From the NCBI GenBank assembly GCA_900541895.1, contig UWSI01000007.1, positions 1 through 64,000 on the forward strand: a DNA stretch of 64,000 nt, in the 5' to 3' direction. This document shows, one piece after another, positions 53,201-62,172 of the stretch (positions are counted from its first letter, which is position 1; every line of letters starts with the position of its first letter). The position numbers were made by a program, and so were the translations under genes. The notes under the pieces were generated by a model. That model did not search any database. It was not told where the DNA came from and saw only the letters and a list, made by a program, of their open reading frames with translations. The stretch comes from an uncultured Actinomyces sp. (GTDB lineage Bacteria; Actinomycetota; Actinomycetes; Actinomycetales; Actinomycetaceae).

Positions 53201-53848
53201 CAAGCGGACGTAATTGACGTTCAATCTCACTGGTTAGATCAAGAACTCGAACCAGGTTCTGATCCATATCTGAGAGCTTTCGAAGCGCGCGCTCTTTCCG
53301 CCTGCGGTGCTTCAAGACTCCTGCCGCTTCTTCAATGAAGCCACGCCGTTCCTCGGGAGTCGAGGACAAAATCGTATCCAGTTGGCCTTGGCCGACAATG
53401 ACATGCATCTGTCGCCCCATGCCGGTATCCGAAAGGAGCTCTTGAATATCTAAGAGCCTAGCGGGAGTTCCATTAATGGCGTATTCGCTTCCACCCCCTC
53501 GAAAAAGCGTGCGCGAAATAGTGACCTCGGAATAGTCAATGGGGAGAAGGCCATCTGAATTGTCAATGGTGAGATCGACTTGAGCACGTCCCAATGCGGC
53601 CCGGCCAGATGTGCCGGCGAAGATTACGTCGGCCAAGCGGGGGGGCCGGCGAAGTTTCCGCCCGCCATATTGGCGCCGCGAAGAGTTTTTGCCCCCTGCT
53701 CCCCCATCACCCAAGCAAGAGCATCAACAACATTAGATTTGCCGGAACCATTCGGACCGACGACACAGGTAATCCCAGGTTCAAGGCGAAGAGTCGTTGC
53801 GCTGGCGAAGGATTTGAATCCTCTCAGGGACAGGGTTTTCAGGTGCAC
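50280..53848 (-). pseudogene. smc: Chromosome segregation ATPase SMC, frame-disrupted
   Basis: The N-terminus reads MHLKTLSLRGFKSFASATTL with Walker A VGPNGSGKSNVVDAL (residues 30-44) and AWVMGEQGAKTLRGANMA, then runs into a stop at 53624. The rest of SMC resumes in the -1 frame at ADVIFAGTSGR and continues uninterrupted for about 1120 residues: coiled coil, hinge (about 470-640), second coiled coil, signature LSLLSGGERSLAALAFL and Walker B YVMDEVEAALDD. Relative to the expected join (MA-DVIFAGTSG) there is a 32-nt extra segment containing a run of seven C. Either this allele is broken or one base is miscalled in the run. Confidence 0.88.
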
Positions 53849-53893
53849 GAGACCCAGCCTAAAGCTTCCTGAAGGTTTTCAGCGGATTATTGA

Positions 53894-54646
53894 TCAATGC
53901 GTGCCGCCCTCGAGCATATCGCGGGCAAGTTCCAGCGCTTTGTTGCAATCAGGTCCCTGAGCGCGAACATGGACGTGCTCGCCATGACGCACACCCAGGG
54001 ACATAATTTCAAGGACAGACGAGGCATCGACATCGTTGATCCAGACCTGAACATCCAAGGATGCGAGTGCACGGACAAGAAGAGCGGCCGGACGTGCATG
54101 TAAGCCTGCAGGATCAGTGACAACCATATCGGCTTCGCGAAACTTCTTCGATGCATCAAGGGATGAAAAAACATTCGAATTCGCGTCAAGGCTGACGCTA
54201 GTGATCTGACCAAGTTCACCGCGTGCTCTGCCTGCCATATCGATGACGCTCTGATAGGCAGCTGCAGCAACTTGGCGAAGTCCCATTCCGCCCCGTGCAG
54301 CAACCGCGGCAGCAATTGTGCCTTCGACAAGAGGCACATTGATGCACATACAGTCTTTTGGATCGCCTCGGAGTTCGAGCACAGTCTGCGCCACCATGGT
54401 TGCTGAGCCAAGGTCACACATCAAAAGAACGCCCCTGCAACATTCTTCATCGCCCGGTTTGTGAACCTGTGCTAATGCGCGGTCAAGCGCGTTTTCAACT
54501 TTGTGCATAGATGTACCCAAAGCACCAGTGTCATCTCCAGCTGCGATCTCAAAGTGAACGTCGGGGGCCATCTGCGTTGCGAGGTCAACGACTCCTTTTG
54601 CCAGTTCGTGGCTGTGAGAAATGATCACAAAAGAAACACGCGCCAT
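53894..54646 (-). CDS. dhaM: DhaM phosphotransferase (EIIA-Man domain) fused to HPr
   Basis: 250 residues from the ATG of MARVSFVIISHSHELAKG, with AGGA upstream. Domain 1 (1-130) is the mannose-type EIIA fold with the phospho-accepting His near residue 11 (ISHSHE). Domain 2 (about 160-250) is an HPr with TDPAGLHARPAALLVRALAS, whose His is the PEP-dependent phosphorylation site. It relays phosphate from EI to DhaL-bound ADP in PTS-dependent dihydroxyacetone phosphorylation. The third (EI-like) domain of enterobacterial DhaM is absent. Confidence 0.93.
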   Translation of the reverse strand: MARVSFVIISHSHELAKGVVDLATQMAPDVHFEIAAGDDTGALGTSMHKVENALDRALAQVHKPGDEECCRGVLLMCDLGSATMVAQTVLELRGDPKDCMCINVPLVEGTIAAAVAARGGMGLRQVAAAAYQSVIDMAGRARGELGQITSVSLDANSNVFSSLDASKKFREADMVVTDPAGLHARPAALLVRALASLDVQVWINDVDASSVLEIMSLGVRHGEHVHVRAQGPDCNKALELARDMLEGGTH

Positions 54647-54656
54647 TGGGGGTGTC

Positions 54657-55298
54657 CTATTCTTCAGCGGCAGCACGCACTGCCTGCATGATGATGATTG
54701 CTGATGAAACGGCACCCGGGTCTAGATGCCCAACGGAACGTTCACCCAGGTAGGACGCGCGCCCCTTCAGTGCCTTCATTCCTTCGGTGAGGGTAGCGCC
54801 GCGCTGGGCAGCTTGGGCAGCGCAAGAGAGAACCTCATCAACAGAGGCACCTTTCTCACACGCATCGCGAGCGGCATGAGCGGCGGGAAGCCACGCGTCA
54901 AGCATGGTCTTATCCCCGGCCTCGGCATTCCCTCGGTGAGCAATACCTTCCGCGATGGCCTCGTACAGGAGGACAATCGTTTCACTGGCACCAAGGCCGG
55001 GATGCTCTGCAATGGCGCGCCCTCCGCGCAGGAAACCTGTTCCATACAGCGGACCCGAGGCCCCGCCAACGTGTGCAAGCAAGGTCTTTGCGACCAGGGT
55101 GAGACCTTCGCAGAGGGAGGCGGGAGCCTGCTGTCCAAGGAGTTGACGAACCTCAGTGAAGCCACGCGTGATATTGATGCCGTGGTCACCGTCACCGATC
55201 TGTCGGTCAAGTTCGGTCAGTCGTTCTTCATCTCGAAGCAAAGCGGTGGCGCAAAGGTCCATCCATTGCTCGAGCCATTGCGTGTTGATGGTGGTCAT
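54657..55298 (-). CDS. dhaL: Dihydroxyacetone kinase subunit DhaL
   Basis: 213 residues. The ADP/Mg site is in DRQIGDGDHGINITRGF (about 30-46) and GGASGPLYGTGFLRGGRA (about 78-95), and the C-terminal part has AYLGERSVGHLDPGAVSS. It holds a tightly bound ADP that DhaM re-phosphorylates. It overlaps dhaK at a shared boundary base and precedes dhaM by 10 nt. Confidence 0.95.
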   Translation of the reverse strand: MTTINTQWLEQWMDLCATALLRDEERLTELDRQIGDGDHGINITRGFTEVRQLLGQQAPASLCEGLTLVAKTLLAHVGGASGPLYGTGFLRGGRAIAEHPGLGASETIVLLYEAIAEGIAHRGNAEAGDKTMLDAWLPAAHAARDACEKGASVDEVLSCAAQAAQRGATLTEGMKALKGRASYLGERSVGHLDPGAVSSAIIIMQAVRAAAEE

Positions 55299-56203
55299 TA
55301 TTCACTCCATGAGGGGGCAAGTGTCGGAGCATCGTAGAGGTTAAGGATATCGGGATTTGCACGCATAAGTGTGATTGACAGCCCGTCCATGTCTGCACTG
55401 GTGACGAATCGTCCAACTTTGGTGCGCGCGATACTTATACCCGCATTTTCTGCGCGTTCATTGACGCCCAAAAGGGCGCTTTCAATGTCATTGGGGTCTG
55501 CCTGTCCAAGATCGTTGACCAGAACGATCAAAGGATCACTTCCAGGGACAAGTTGAGAAAAAACTTCATCGACGCAGTGTTCAATCACTTCGTGGCGCTG
55601 CGAGAAGACGCGGCGATCTACTCCCCTCTCGCCATGAATTCCCACTCCCAGCTCGGCCTGCCCCGCGGGGATATCGTAAACGGGAATTCCTTGCTCATCT
55701 GAGGGAGCACGGAAGGCGACGCCGTAGCTGACAATGGATTCGCCGATTTGATTGGCATAAGAGACGAGTTCTTCACTGGTTTGCCCCAGCCAGGCTGCAG
55801 CACCCAGGATTTTCTCATACAGCACGCTCCCCGCAATTCCGCGAGCGCCTTGAGACACCTCTCGAGTCGCGATATCGTCGCAGACGCGAATGAGCGTGCA
55901 TTCAAGCCCAGAATCTGCTGTTAGCTCCGCGGCCAACTCAAAATTCAATACATCGCCGGTGTAGTTCTTCACCAATGCGACAATCGTATTCACGCCCAGC
56001 TCGGTCGCCACTTTTTCTATCAACTGGGCGATGTCAGGCGCTGAGGGCGATGTAAAACGAGGCCCCGTCACGCAGGCGTGAAGCATCCCAGGAGCAACAA
56101 ATCCGGAGTCAAGCGGCTCATGTCCGCCACCGCCACCGGAAATGAATGCGAGGGCAGGGTGCGAATCTGAGTGGACGGTGATCACAACTTGCGATTCAGT
56201 CAA
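55298..56203 (-). CDS. dhaK: Dihydroxyacetone kinase subunit DhaK, short N-terminus
   Basis: 301 residues from a TTG with AGGGGG about 8 nt upstream; an in-frame stop lies three codons before, so no longer form exists. It binds dihydroxyacetone as a hemiaminal through the His in GVGIHGERGVDRR (H190). FISGGGGGHEPLDSGF (20-35) and VKNYTGDVLNFE are intact. Compared with canonical DhaK (about 330-356 residues), the leading DVLDE-type helix of about 35 residues is missing. It is the first gene of dhaKLM. Confidence 0.93.
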   Translation of the reverse strand: MTESQVVITVHSDSHPALAFISGGGGGHEPLDSGFVAPGMLHACVTGPRFTSPSAPDIAQLIEKVATELGVNTIVALVKNYTGDVLNFELAAELTADSGLECTLIRVCDDIATREVSQGARGIAGSVLYEKILGAAAWLGQTSEELVSYANQIGESIVSYGVAFRAPSDEQGIPVYDIPAGQAELGVGIHGERGVDRRVFSQRHEVIEHCVDEVFSQLVPGSDPLIVLVNDLGQADPNDIESALLGVNERAENAGISIARTKVGRFVTSADMDGLSITLMRANPDILNLYDAPTLAPSWSE

Positions 56204-56293
56204 CCGTACCTACCCCCTGATCAGGCCTTTCTCTTCATAATACTCGCCTACATCCTGAAAATACTAGGGCACTCGAGTAGTCAAATAAGGTGT

Positions 56294-57994
56294 TCAGGGG
56301 CGAATATCCATTAAGCGCAAAACCTCACCGGCCAGCAAAACCGAACCAAAGACGACAACACCCGTCGCAGGTGCACTTTCGTCTCCAGATTCACCAAGGT
56401 TTACCGCGGTCGCGATTGCTTCGAGGATATCTTCTTGGACATCCACGCGGTCGGAGCCAAAAACTTCTCGTGCGATCTGTGCAATTTCTTCTGCAGGCTT
56501 TGCGCGAGTCCCCGGCATCTGCGTAATAACGATGGAATCCAGATAGGGTTCAACTTCGCCGAGAACTCCCTCGATGTCCTTATCCCCCATTGCCGAGTAC
56601 ACACCAACGACTCGCTCAAAGTCAAAGGCCTCGGAAATCGACTCACCCAGAGTGTGCGCACCGGCGGGGTTGTGCGCAGCGTCAACGATAATCGTCGGCG
56701 AATGGCGCACGACCTGTAGGCGCCCGGGCGATGTCGCGCTGAGCATGCCAGCCTCGACAACCTTGGCGTCTAGAGCTCGACCTCCCATGAAGGCCTCAAC
56801 TGCTGCAATAGCTGCGGCCGCATTGCTTGCCTGGTAATCACCGAAGAGAGGGACAAATACGTCTTCGTAGACAGCGGCGGGTGTGCGTACGGTAATCATC
56901 TGCCCGCCGACTCCCAACTGGCGATCGAGGACTTCATAGTCCCTGCCCTCAAGGCGAACAATCGCATCGACTTGGGCGGCATGCTCTTCAATGACCCGAA
57001 GAGCTTCTTCTTGTTGCTTGGCAACAATCACGATCTGTCCAGGCTTGATAATCCCTGCTTTTTCTTCCGCAATTTCACGAATTGTCGAACCCAACCACTT
57101 TTCGTGATCGATGGCAATGGGCATGATGACACCGACACCGGCATCGATCACATTCGTTGCATCCCAGCGGCCACCCATACCGACTTCGACGACGGCAGCA
57201 TCGACAGGGTGATCAGCAAATGCCGCGAAGGCCATGACTGTAAAGACCTCGAAGAAGGACAGTTTTGTCCCATCAGTTTCGGCGTGGGCGCGGTCGACCA
57301 TCTCGATGTAGGGTGCAATATCCTCCCACGTGCGAACGAATTCATCGGGAGAAATTGAGTCACCTTCGATTGTGATACGCTCACGAACGTCAACCAGATG
57401 CGGCGAAGTAAAGCGACCAGTGCGCACGCCAAAGGCACCCAGGAGCGCATCGATCATGCGGGTCGTGGACGTCTTCCCATTCGTTCCGGTGATGTGAACG
57501 CTGGGGTAGCTATTTTGAGGGTCACCCAAGATGTCTAGGGTTTCGGTCACGCGGTCAAGAGTTGGCTGAACCTGATGCTCCGGAACGCGAGCGATGATCT
57601 GTTGGTAGATTTCTTCAACTCGCTCGAGGACTGCTGCTGTGTGTGCGGCATCATCAAGGGCCTCGCGATGCGCATCTTCTGCGCGGCGTTCAGCAAGCTC
57701 TTCCTCCCAGTCCTCACCCCACTGCGAGTAGTCGCCTTCGAGTTCAGCAACAATAGAAGGATCCGGACCCAAGAGCATGGAGTTCAGTGCCAAGGCCTCC
57801 AGGGCAAGATCACGTTCGCTTACTTCTTCTTGCTGATCGTCGCTGACTGAGTCTTCATCATCAACGCGATCAGCTTCTTCAAGGTAGGGAATGAGATCTG
57901 CGGGAATCGTGCCGTGAAGCTGGGTGTCGTCTTCCGCACGCGCTGCGCGTGTTTCCTCGTTTGGATCGTGCGTGAAGAATGATTCGCCCGCCAT
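56294..57994 (-). CDS. folC: Bifunctional folylpolyglutamate/dihydrofolate synthase with acidic N-terminal extension
   Basis: 566 residues from an ATG with AAGGAGG 4 nt upstream, so the long form is genuine. Residues 1-118 are an extra region rich in D and E (DRVDDEDSVSDDQQEEVSERD, EGDYSQWGEDWEEELAERRAED). The catalytic part begins at RVEEIYQQI: P-loop HITGTNGKTSTTRMIDALL (about 168), SPHLVDVRERI, FEVFTVMAF, EVGMGGRWDATN and the glutamate-ligase domain with IVDAAHNPAGAHTL. It adds glutamate to folates. Confidence 0.94.
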   Translation of the reverse strand: MAGESFFTHDPNEETRAARAEDDTQLHGTIPADLIPYLEEADRVDDEDSVSDDQQEEVSERDLALEALALNSMLLGPDPSIVAELEGDYSQWGEDWEEELAERRAEDAHREALDDAAHTAAVLERVEEIYQQIIARVPEHQVQPTLDRVTETLDILGDPQNSYPSVHITGTNGKTSTTRMIDALLGAFGVRTGRFTSPHLVDVRERITIEGDSISPDEFVRTWEDIAPYIEMVDRAHAETDGTKLSFFEVFTVMAFAAFADHPVDAAVVEVGMGGRWDATNVIDAGVGVIMPIAIDHEKWLGSTIREIAEEKAGIIKPGQIVIVAKQQEEALRVIEEHAAQVDAIVRLEGRDYEVLDRQLGVGGQMITVRTPAAVYEDVFVPLFGDYQASNAAAAIAAVEAFMGGRALDAKVVEAGMLSATSPGRLQVVRHSPTIIVDAAHNPAGAHTLGESISEAFDFERVVGVYSAMGDKDIEGVLGEVEPYLDSIVITQMPGTRAKPAEEIAQIAREVFGSDRVDVQEDILEAIATAVNLGESGDESAPATGVVVFGSVLLAGEVLRLMDIRP

Positions 57995-58286
57995 GAGTCC
58001 TCCTTGGTTAGCCCTTTCACGTGGTCGGTGAGTGGTCGCGTTGGGCTTTGTTTGCAGCTGAGTCAGCTGCGCCCATTCTATCGACGAGGCCGCACAGGCG
58101 CTGCACGCTCAGGCCGCGGTTCGCTACTGGCGTTCACATTTCATTCGCGCTTCCCACACACAACAATTCACCGCGCTAGAGAAGGCGCTTCTGGGCACAT
58201 ATGAAGGAGGAACTTTTTACAGATGATGCTTTAAAACGTAAACTTCAACAGCATTGGCAATTAACAAGCACATCGATAAGGACGAC
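57995..58286. other. Intergenic region without recognisable gene
   Basis: 292 bases between divergent folC and the plus-strand membrane protein. Short open stretches exist but none has a family pattern. An AAGGAGG sits at 58204-58210, followed by an ATGATGCTTTAA, which would be only a three-codon reading frame. No hairpin or binding site stands out. Confidence 0.5.
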
Positions 58287-58850
58287 ATGTCTCAATTCAC
58301 TCCAAACTCCGCTTCTCCCGCTCCTCAAGGCTTCCCTGTCCCCCAAGGAGAGTACCAAGTACCTCAGGCTCCACAGACGCCTAGGAAAAAGGGCGGCGCT
58401 GGGGTATGGATTGCTGTTGCTATCGTCTTAGCCATCATCTGCGGCTTCTTCTTGATGCGAGCACTTACCCGCAGTGGTTCATCGGACTCCACGTCTGATC
58501 CGTCGTCATCCGCATCAAGTTCTCCGACTCCTACTTCGTCTTTCCTCGACGAGGGGATCACTGTTGAGATCACTACGGAAAGCAGAAAGGCGTGTCGAAA
58601 AGCGGTAGACGAATCCGGAAAGATGGATACCACCACCATCATCAAGACGCTCTCCGTGAGGAACCAGGGCAAAACCGAGAGTGGGGACTTGAAATATACG
58701 TACACCGCTTCCCTCACGGGAACTGCTAAGGGCGCAACGGCTGAGAGCACCTATGAGGTCACCTGTAACGTTGTTAATCCCCACGACACGAACAAATACT
58801 TTGTCGACGGAGATCCAAGCATCACTCCCGACCCCGCTTCATCCCACTGA
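58287..58850 (+). CDS. Single-pass membrane protein with extracellular domain, unknown function
   Basis: 187 residues from the ATG of MSQFTPNSASPAPQG, preceded by AAGGA. A Pro/Gln-rich cytoplasmic N-terminus (1-35) precedes a basic stop-transfer RKKGG and a TM segment (GVWIAVAIVLAIICGFFLMRAL, about 37-58). A Ser/Asp/Pro-rich linker (58-95) leads to a compact extracytoplasmic domain with two cysteines (SRKACRKAV and YEVTCNVV) that could form a disulfide. No family is recognised. Confidence 0.65.
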   Translation: MSQFTPNSASPAPQGFPVPQGEYQVPQAPQTPRKKGGAGVWIAVAIVLAIICGFFLMRALTRSGSSDSTSDPSSSASSSPTPTSSFLDEGITVEITTESRKACRKAVDESGKMDTTTIIKTLSVRNQGKTESGDLKYTYTASLTGTAKGATAESTYEVTCNVVNPHDTNKYFVDGDPSITPDPASSH

Positions 58851-58895
58851 CCCTTCACGAGAAGGCTCACGATCGAGACGAACCTGGCTGTAGAC

Positions 58896-60383
58896 CTAAC
58901 GCGCCTCTTCGCGAAGCGGATAGGAATGCGTCAAAACCTTCAGGGCCTCGCGTCCGGGAACTAAACGTCCCTCAGACACATACCCTTCTTCGCGTCCCTC
59001 AAGCTCTGAGATCAGGTAGTTTCTTCCACGAAGAAGCGCGTCGCTGACTTCGCTGCTTCGCGCATCAGCGGAAAGTTTGCACAGGTCGACCAATTCCTCA
59101 GGGTCTTCATCGAGGTTGAAAAGCTGTTCGACTCCCCAGCCGGAGAACCACACGTACTTGTAAGAATCGAAACGAATCCACTGTATCGATTGATCAAATA
59201 AGTAATGCTCGCCGTGAAGGTACTCTCTCCACGGAACTTCATCATCGGCCTCGGCAATCAAGGGAAGGACAGAGCGCCCCTCAACTTCCTCGGGGATCTC
59301 AACTCCCGCAACGTCCAGCAGGGTTGGCATCACGTCGCGGATCTCAACCACGCTATCCACGTGCGTACCGGGAGCGATGCCCGCACCGTACAAGATGAAG
59401 GGAACGTGCGAGGAAGCCTCGTAAGGGTAGCCCTTACGCCACAAACCATGATCGCCCATCATATCCCCGTGGTCGGAGACAAAAGCGATCACCGTATTTT
59501 CAGCCAGTCCGAACTCCCCTAGTGTCTGGATAAAGCGAGAAATCTGAGAATCGATGTGCGTCATGTGCCCGTAGTAGCCGGCGCGCGCGAGCCGCACGTC
59601 CCGCTCACGATAGTGAGCAGCCAGGGCGGTTGGATCCCAATCCCGACGCTCTTCACTCATCAATTCATCCGACCAATTGTCCTCGCCCGGAAGAGTGAGT
59701 TCGTCCTGGTCATACCTATCGAAAGCCCATTGCGGCGGGTCGAGTGGAGCGTGCGGACGGTGGAAGGACAGGTAGAGGAAGAATGGACAGGTGGGGTCGC
59801 GCCGGTAGAGCCACTGCGTTGCCTCGGTGACGACCCAATTCGTCGGGTGCAGTTTTTCCGCCTTATCCCAAGGACGCGCAACCATCGAATTACATTCGAG
59901 GCCATTATCGATGTAATCCTCTGCAGCGCCCGCACCTTCTTGCTCACGCAGCCACGCCAGGTAGTCGTCGTACATCCGGCAATCGCGCTCGCGGTGACGC
60001 GAGTAGTGAAGATAGCCGTCGTGCAAAATAACGTCATCAAAGCCGATGCGACCGCGCTCTGGCCAGTAGTGCATCTTGCCAATTGCTTGGGTTTGGTATC
60101 CGGCATCGCGAAGTGCCCCGGGAAGCGTCACCGGCATATCGAAAGTGATCCCATCCTGATAGCCGATTCGACGATGCGTCGTTGGGGCTGTCCCGGTCAT
60201 GAGTCCCATCCGAGAAGGAACACAGGTGGGGCAAGCCGCATAGGCCTGCGTCATCTGCGCTCCTCCCCCAGCTAGCTGATCAAGATAGGGGGTGCGCACG
60301 TCGGGGTGTCCCAGAATCGACAGGCAATCCCCCCTCCATTGATCAACGGCAATGAGGACGATATTCGGATGGTTCTCACTCAC
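58896..60383 (-). CDS. Sulfatase, type I (formylglycine-dependent), cytosolic
   Basis: 495 residues from a GTG with AGGAG 5 nt upstream (MSENHPNIVLIAVDQWRGD). Metal ligands are in VDQWRGD and FVSDHGDMMGDHG. The formylglycine motif is CPTCVPSRMGLMTG, with modified Cys at residue 54 (C-x-P-S-R). There is no signal peptide, so the enzyme should act inside the cell on an imported sulfated glycan. It needs a maturase (FGE or anSME), not present in the window. It is encoded 9 nt after the ABC permease. Confidence 0.92.
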   Translation of the reverse strand: MSENHPNIVLIAVDQWRGDCLSILGHPDVRTPYLDQLAGGGAQMTQAYAACPTCVPSRMGLMTGTAPTTHRRIGYQDGITFDMPVTLPGALRDAGYQTQAIGKMHYWPERGRIGFDDVILHDGYLHYSRHRERDCRMYDDYLAWLREQEGAGAAEDYIDNGLECNSMVARPWDKAEKLHPTNWVVTEATQWLYRRDPTCPFFLYLSFHRPHAPLDPPQWAFDRYDQDELTLPGEDNWSDELMSEERRDWDPTALAAHYRERDVRLARAGYYGHMTHIDSQISRFIQTLGEFGLAENTVIAFVSDHGDMMGDHGLWRKGYPYEASSHVPFILYGAGIAPGTHVDSVVEIRDVMPTLLDVAGVEIPEEVEGRSVLPLIAEADDEVPWREYLHGEHYLFDQSIQWIRFDSYKYVWFSGWGVEQLFNLDEDPEELVDLCKLSADARSSEVSDALLRGRNYLISELEGREEGYVSEGRLVPGREALKVLTHSYPLREEAR

Positions 60384-60391
60384 GGTTACTC

Positions 60392-61279
60392 CTACTTGAT
60401 ACCCGTCATCGCGATGCCCTGAACGATGTGCTTCTGCGTGAGAACGAAGAGCAAGCACACGGGAATAAACAGCATGAGAGATCCCATTGCCGTCAGGTTC
60501 CAAGCGGTGAAAGATTCACTCTTAAAGATTGATAGTCCAATGGTAATCGTTCGCATCTCCAACGAGCTGGTCGCAATCAAAGGCCACAAGAATTCATTCA
60601 TCTGGAAAACGAAGGTGAACAATCCCAGGACCGTCAGTGCGGGCTTGCACTGAGGGAGAACAATCGAACGGTAGATCCGCAACTCATGTGCTCCGTCCAC
60701 GCGGGCCGCTTCGATCAAAGAGTCGGGCACGCCCGCAATGAACTGGCGCATGAGGAAGATCGAGAAAGCGCTCATAAGGAATGGCATAACCAAGCCCTGA
60801 TAGGTATCAAGCCACCCGATCTGCGAGAACCACACGTAGAGCGGGATCATACGCACGAAGAGCGGGATCATCATGGTCGACAAGATCGCAACGAAGAAGA
60901 CCTGTTTGCCCGGGAAATCAAACTTCGCAAAAACATATCCGACCAGCGGAGCGAAAACGATATGCGAGCAGGTTATCAGTCCTGCGACCAGGATCGAGTT
61001 GAAGAGGAAGCGACCAAAGGGTGCCGCCGCAAAGAGCCTCCCAATGTTCTCCCACTGCCATTTCGCAGGGATGAGAACCGCTGATCCACCGGAAACTTCC
61101 GCGTCGGATTGGAAAGCCAAAGAGATCATGTACAGCAGCGGGGCAACAGCGATCGCAGCGGCAATCCAGATAAAGATCAGTGAAACTAAGCGTGCACCCG
61201 GGAAGAGTTCCTCGTCAGCAATGCTCTTCTTCTTTTTGATAACTGCCGAGGCCGGGGGCGTAGTTGGCGCGCACATCAT
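60392..61279 (-). CDS. Carbohydrate ABC transporter permease, MalG/CUT1 type
   Basis: 295 residues with six TM segments and EAA loop EAARVDGAHELRIYRSIVLPQ (about 187-207). The Lys-rich N-terminal cytoplasmic stretch (VIKKKKSIADEE) precedes TM1. The start overlaps the preceding permease stop (ATGATG). It forms the second sugar importer of the window together with the two upstream genes; the ATPase is missing here too. Confidence 0.93.
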   Translation of the reverse strand: MMCAPTTPPASAVIKKKKSIADEELFPGARLVSLIFIWIAAAIAVAPLLYMISLAFQSDAEVSGGSAVLIPAKWQWENIGRLFAAAPFGRFLFNSILVAGLITCSHIVFAPLVGYVFAKFDFPGKQVFFVAILSTMMIPLFVRMIPLYVWFSQIGWLDTYQGLVMPFLMSAFSIFLMRQFIAGVPDSLIEAARVDGAHELRIYRSIVLPQCKPALTVLGLFTFVFQMNEFLWPLIATSSLEMRTITIGLSIFKSESFTAWNLTAMGSLMLFIPVCLLFVLTQKHIVQGIAMTGIK

Positions 61280-62169
61280 AGTGCCTCTTTCCTTCGTCCC
61301 GTCCGAATCTGGATCAGGGACAAAACCATAATGACTGCCAAGAAAGCAAAGCTCATGGCAGACGCATAGCCCAAGTTTCCGCTCTGGAAGGTCTCACGGT
61401 AGACCTGGTAGACGTACAAGCTCGTGGCGTTTCCAGGACCACCATTGGTCACCAAGTACGGTAGGCCGAATTGCTGGAGGGTAGAAATCATTCCAACCAG
61501 ACCAACAAAGAGCGTCGTCGGGGCAAGGAGTGGAAGGGTCAAGGACCAGAAGCGCTTCCATGGGGACGCACCATCGAGGCGCGCGGCCTCGTAAATCTGA
61601 GGATCGATGCCCTGCAAGCCAGCCAGGAAAAGAAGCATGAAGTAGCCGGCTTCCTGCCACACGGTAATCCCAACGAGCGTTGCCAGCGGCGCGGTGGTGA
61701 GCCACTGCTGGGTGGGAAGGTGCAGGCTGGAGAGCACCGAGTTCAAGATACCCGTCGTCGGGTCCAAGATATTGCGCCACATCAAGCCAACGATGGCCAC
61801 CGAGGTCATGTAGGGGGTCAGGATCATCGTGCGCGCAAGGGTGCGCCCACGGAATTTCTGATTGAGGATGAGCGCGAGGAGCAAGCCCACGCACGCACCC
61901 AAAATCAGTGCCGAGGCCGCGTAGATCAGGGTGATTCCGAAGGCATGCTGCACTTCGGGGTCACGGATAATCGAGGAATAGTTCTTCCATCCCACGGGGC
62001 GCAGCGTTGTAAAGCCGCGCGTAAAGGACAGCTGAAATTCCTGGATCAGCGGCCAGAACATGAAGAGAACGAAGTAGATGACCGCGGGGGTCAGGAAGAG
62101 ATACGCGGTACGCGCTTGGCGTGCGCGCATCCCTCCCCGACGCCCCCGGCTCCGAGTCGAAACGGACAT
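61276..62169 (-). CDS. Carbohydrate ABC transporter permease, MalF/CUT1 type
   Basis: 297 residues, six TM segments, EAA loop YEAARLDGASPWKRFWSLTLP (about 197-217) and an Arg-rich cytoplasmic N-terminus (RSRGRRGGMRARQARTA). It starts 4 nt after the binding-protein stop. It pairs with the downstream permease. Confidence 0.93.
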   Translation of the reverse strand: MSVSTRSRGRRGGMRARQARTAYLFLTPAVIYFVLFMFWPLIQEFQLSFTRGFTTLRPVGWKNYSSIIRDPEVQHAFGITLIYAASALILGACVGLLLALILNQKFRGRTLARTMILTPYMTSVAIVGLMWRNILDPTTGILNSVLSSLHLPTQQWLTTAPLATLVGITVWQEAGYFMLLFLAGLQGIDPQIYEAARLDGASPWKRFWSLTLPLLAPTTLFVGLVGMISTLQQFGLPYLVTNGGPGNATSLYVYQVYRETFQSGNLGYASAMSFAFLAVIMVLSLIQIRTGRRKEAL

Positions 62170-62172
62170 GAG

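Noticed and set aside
58201..58431. 76-codon plus-strand open frame before the small membrane protein
   Set aside because: It has no ribosome site ahead of its ATG, overlaps the better supported gene at 58287 in another frame and shows no family pattern.
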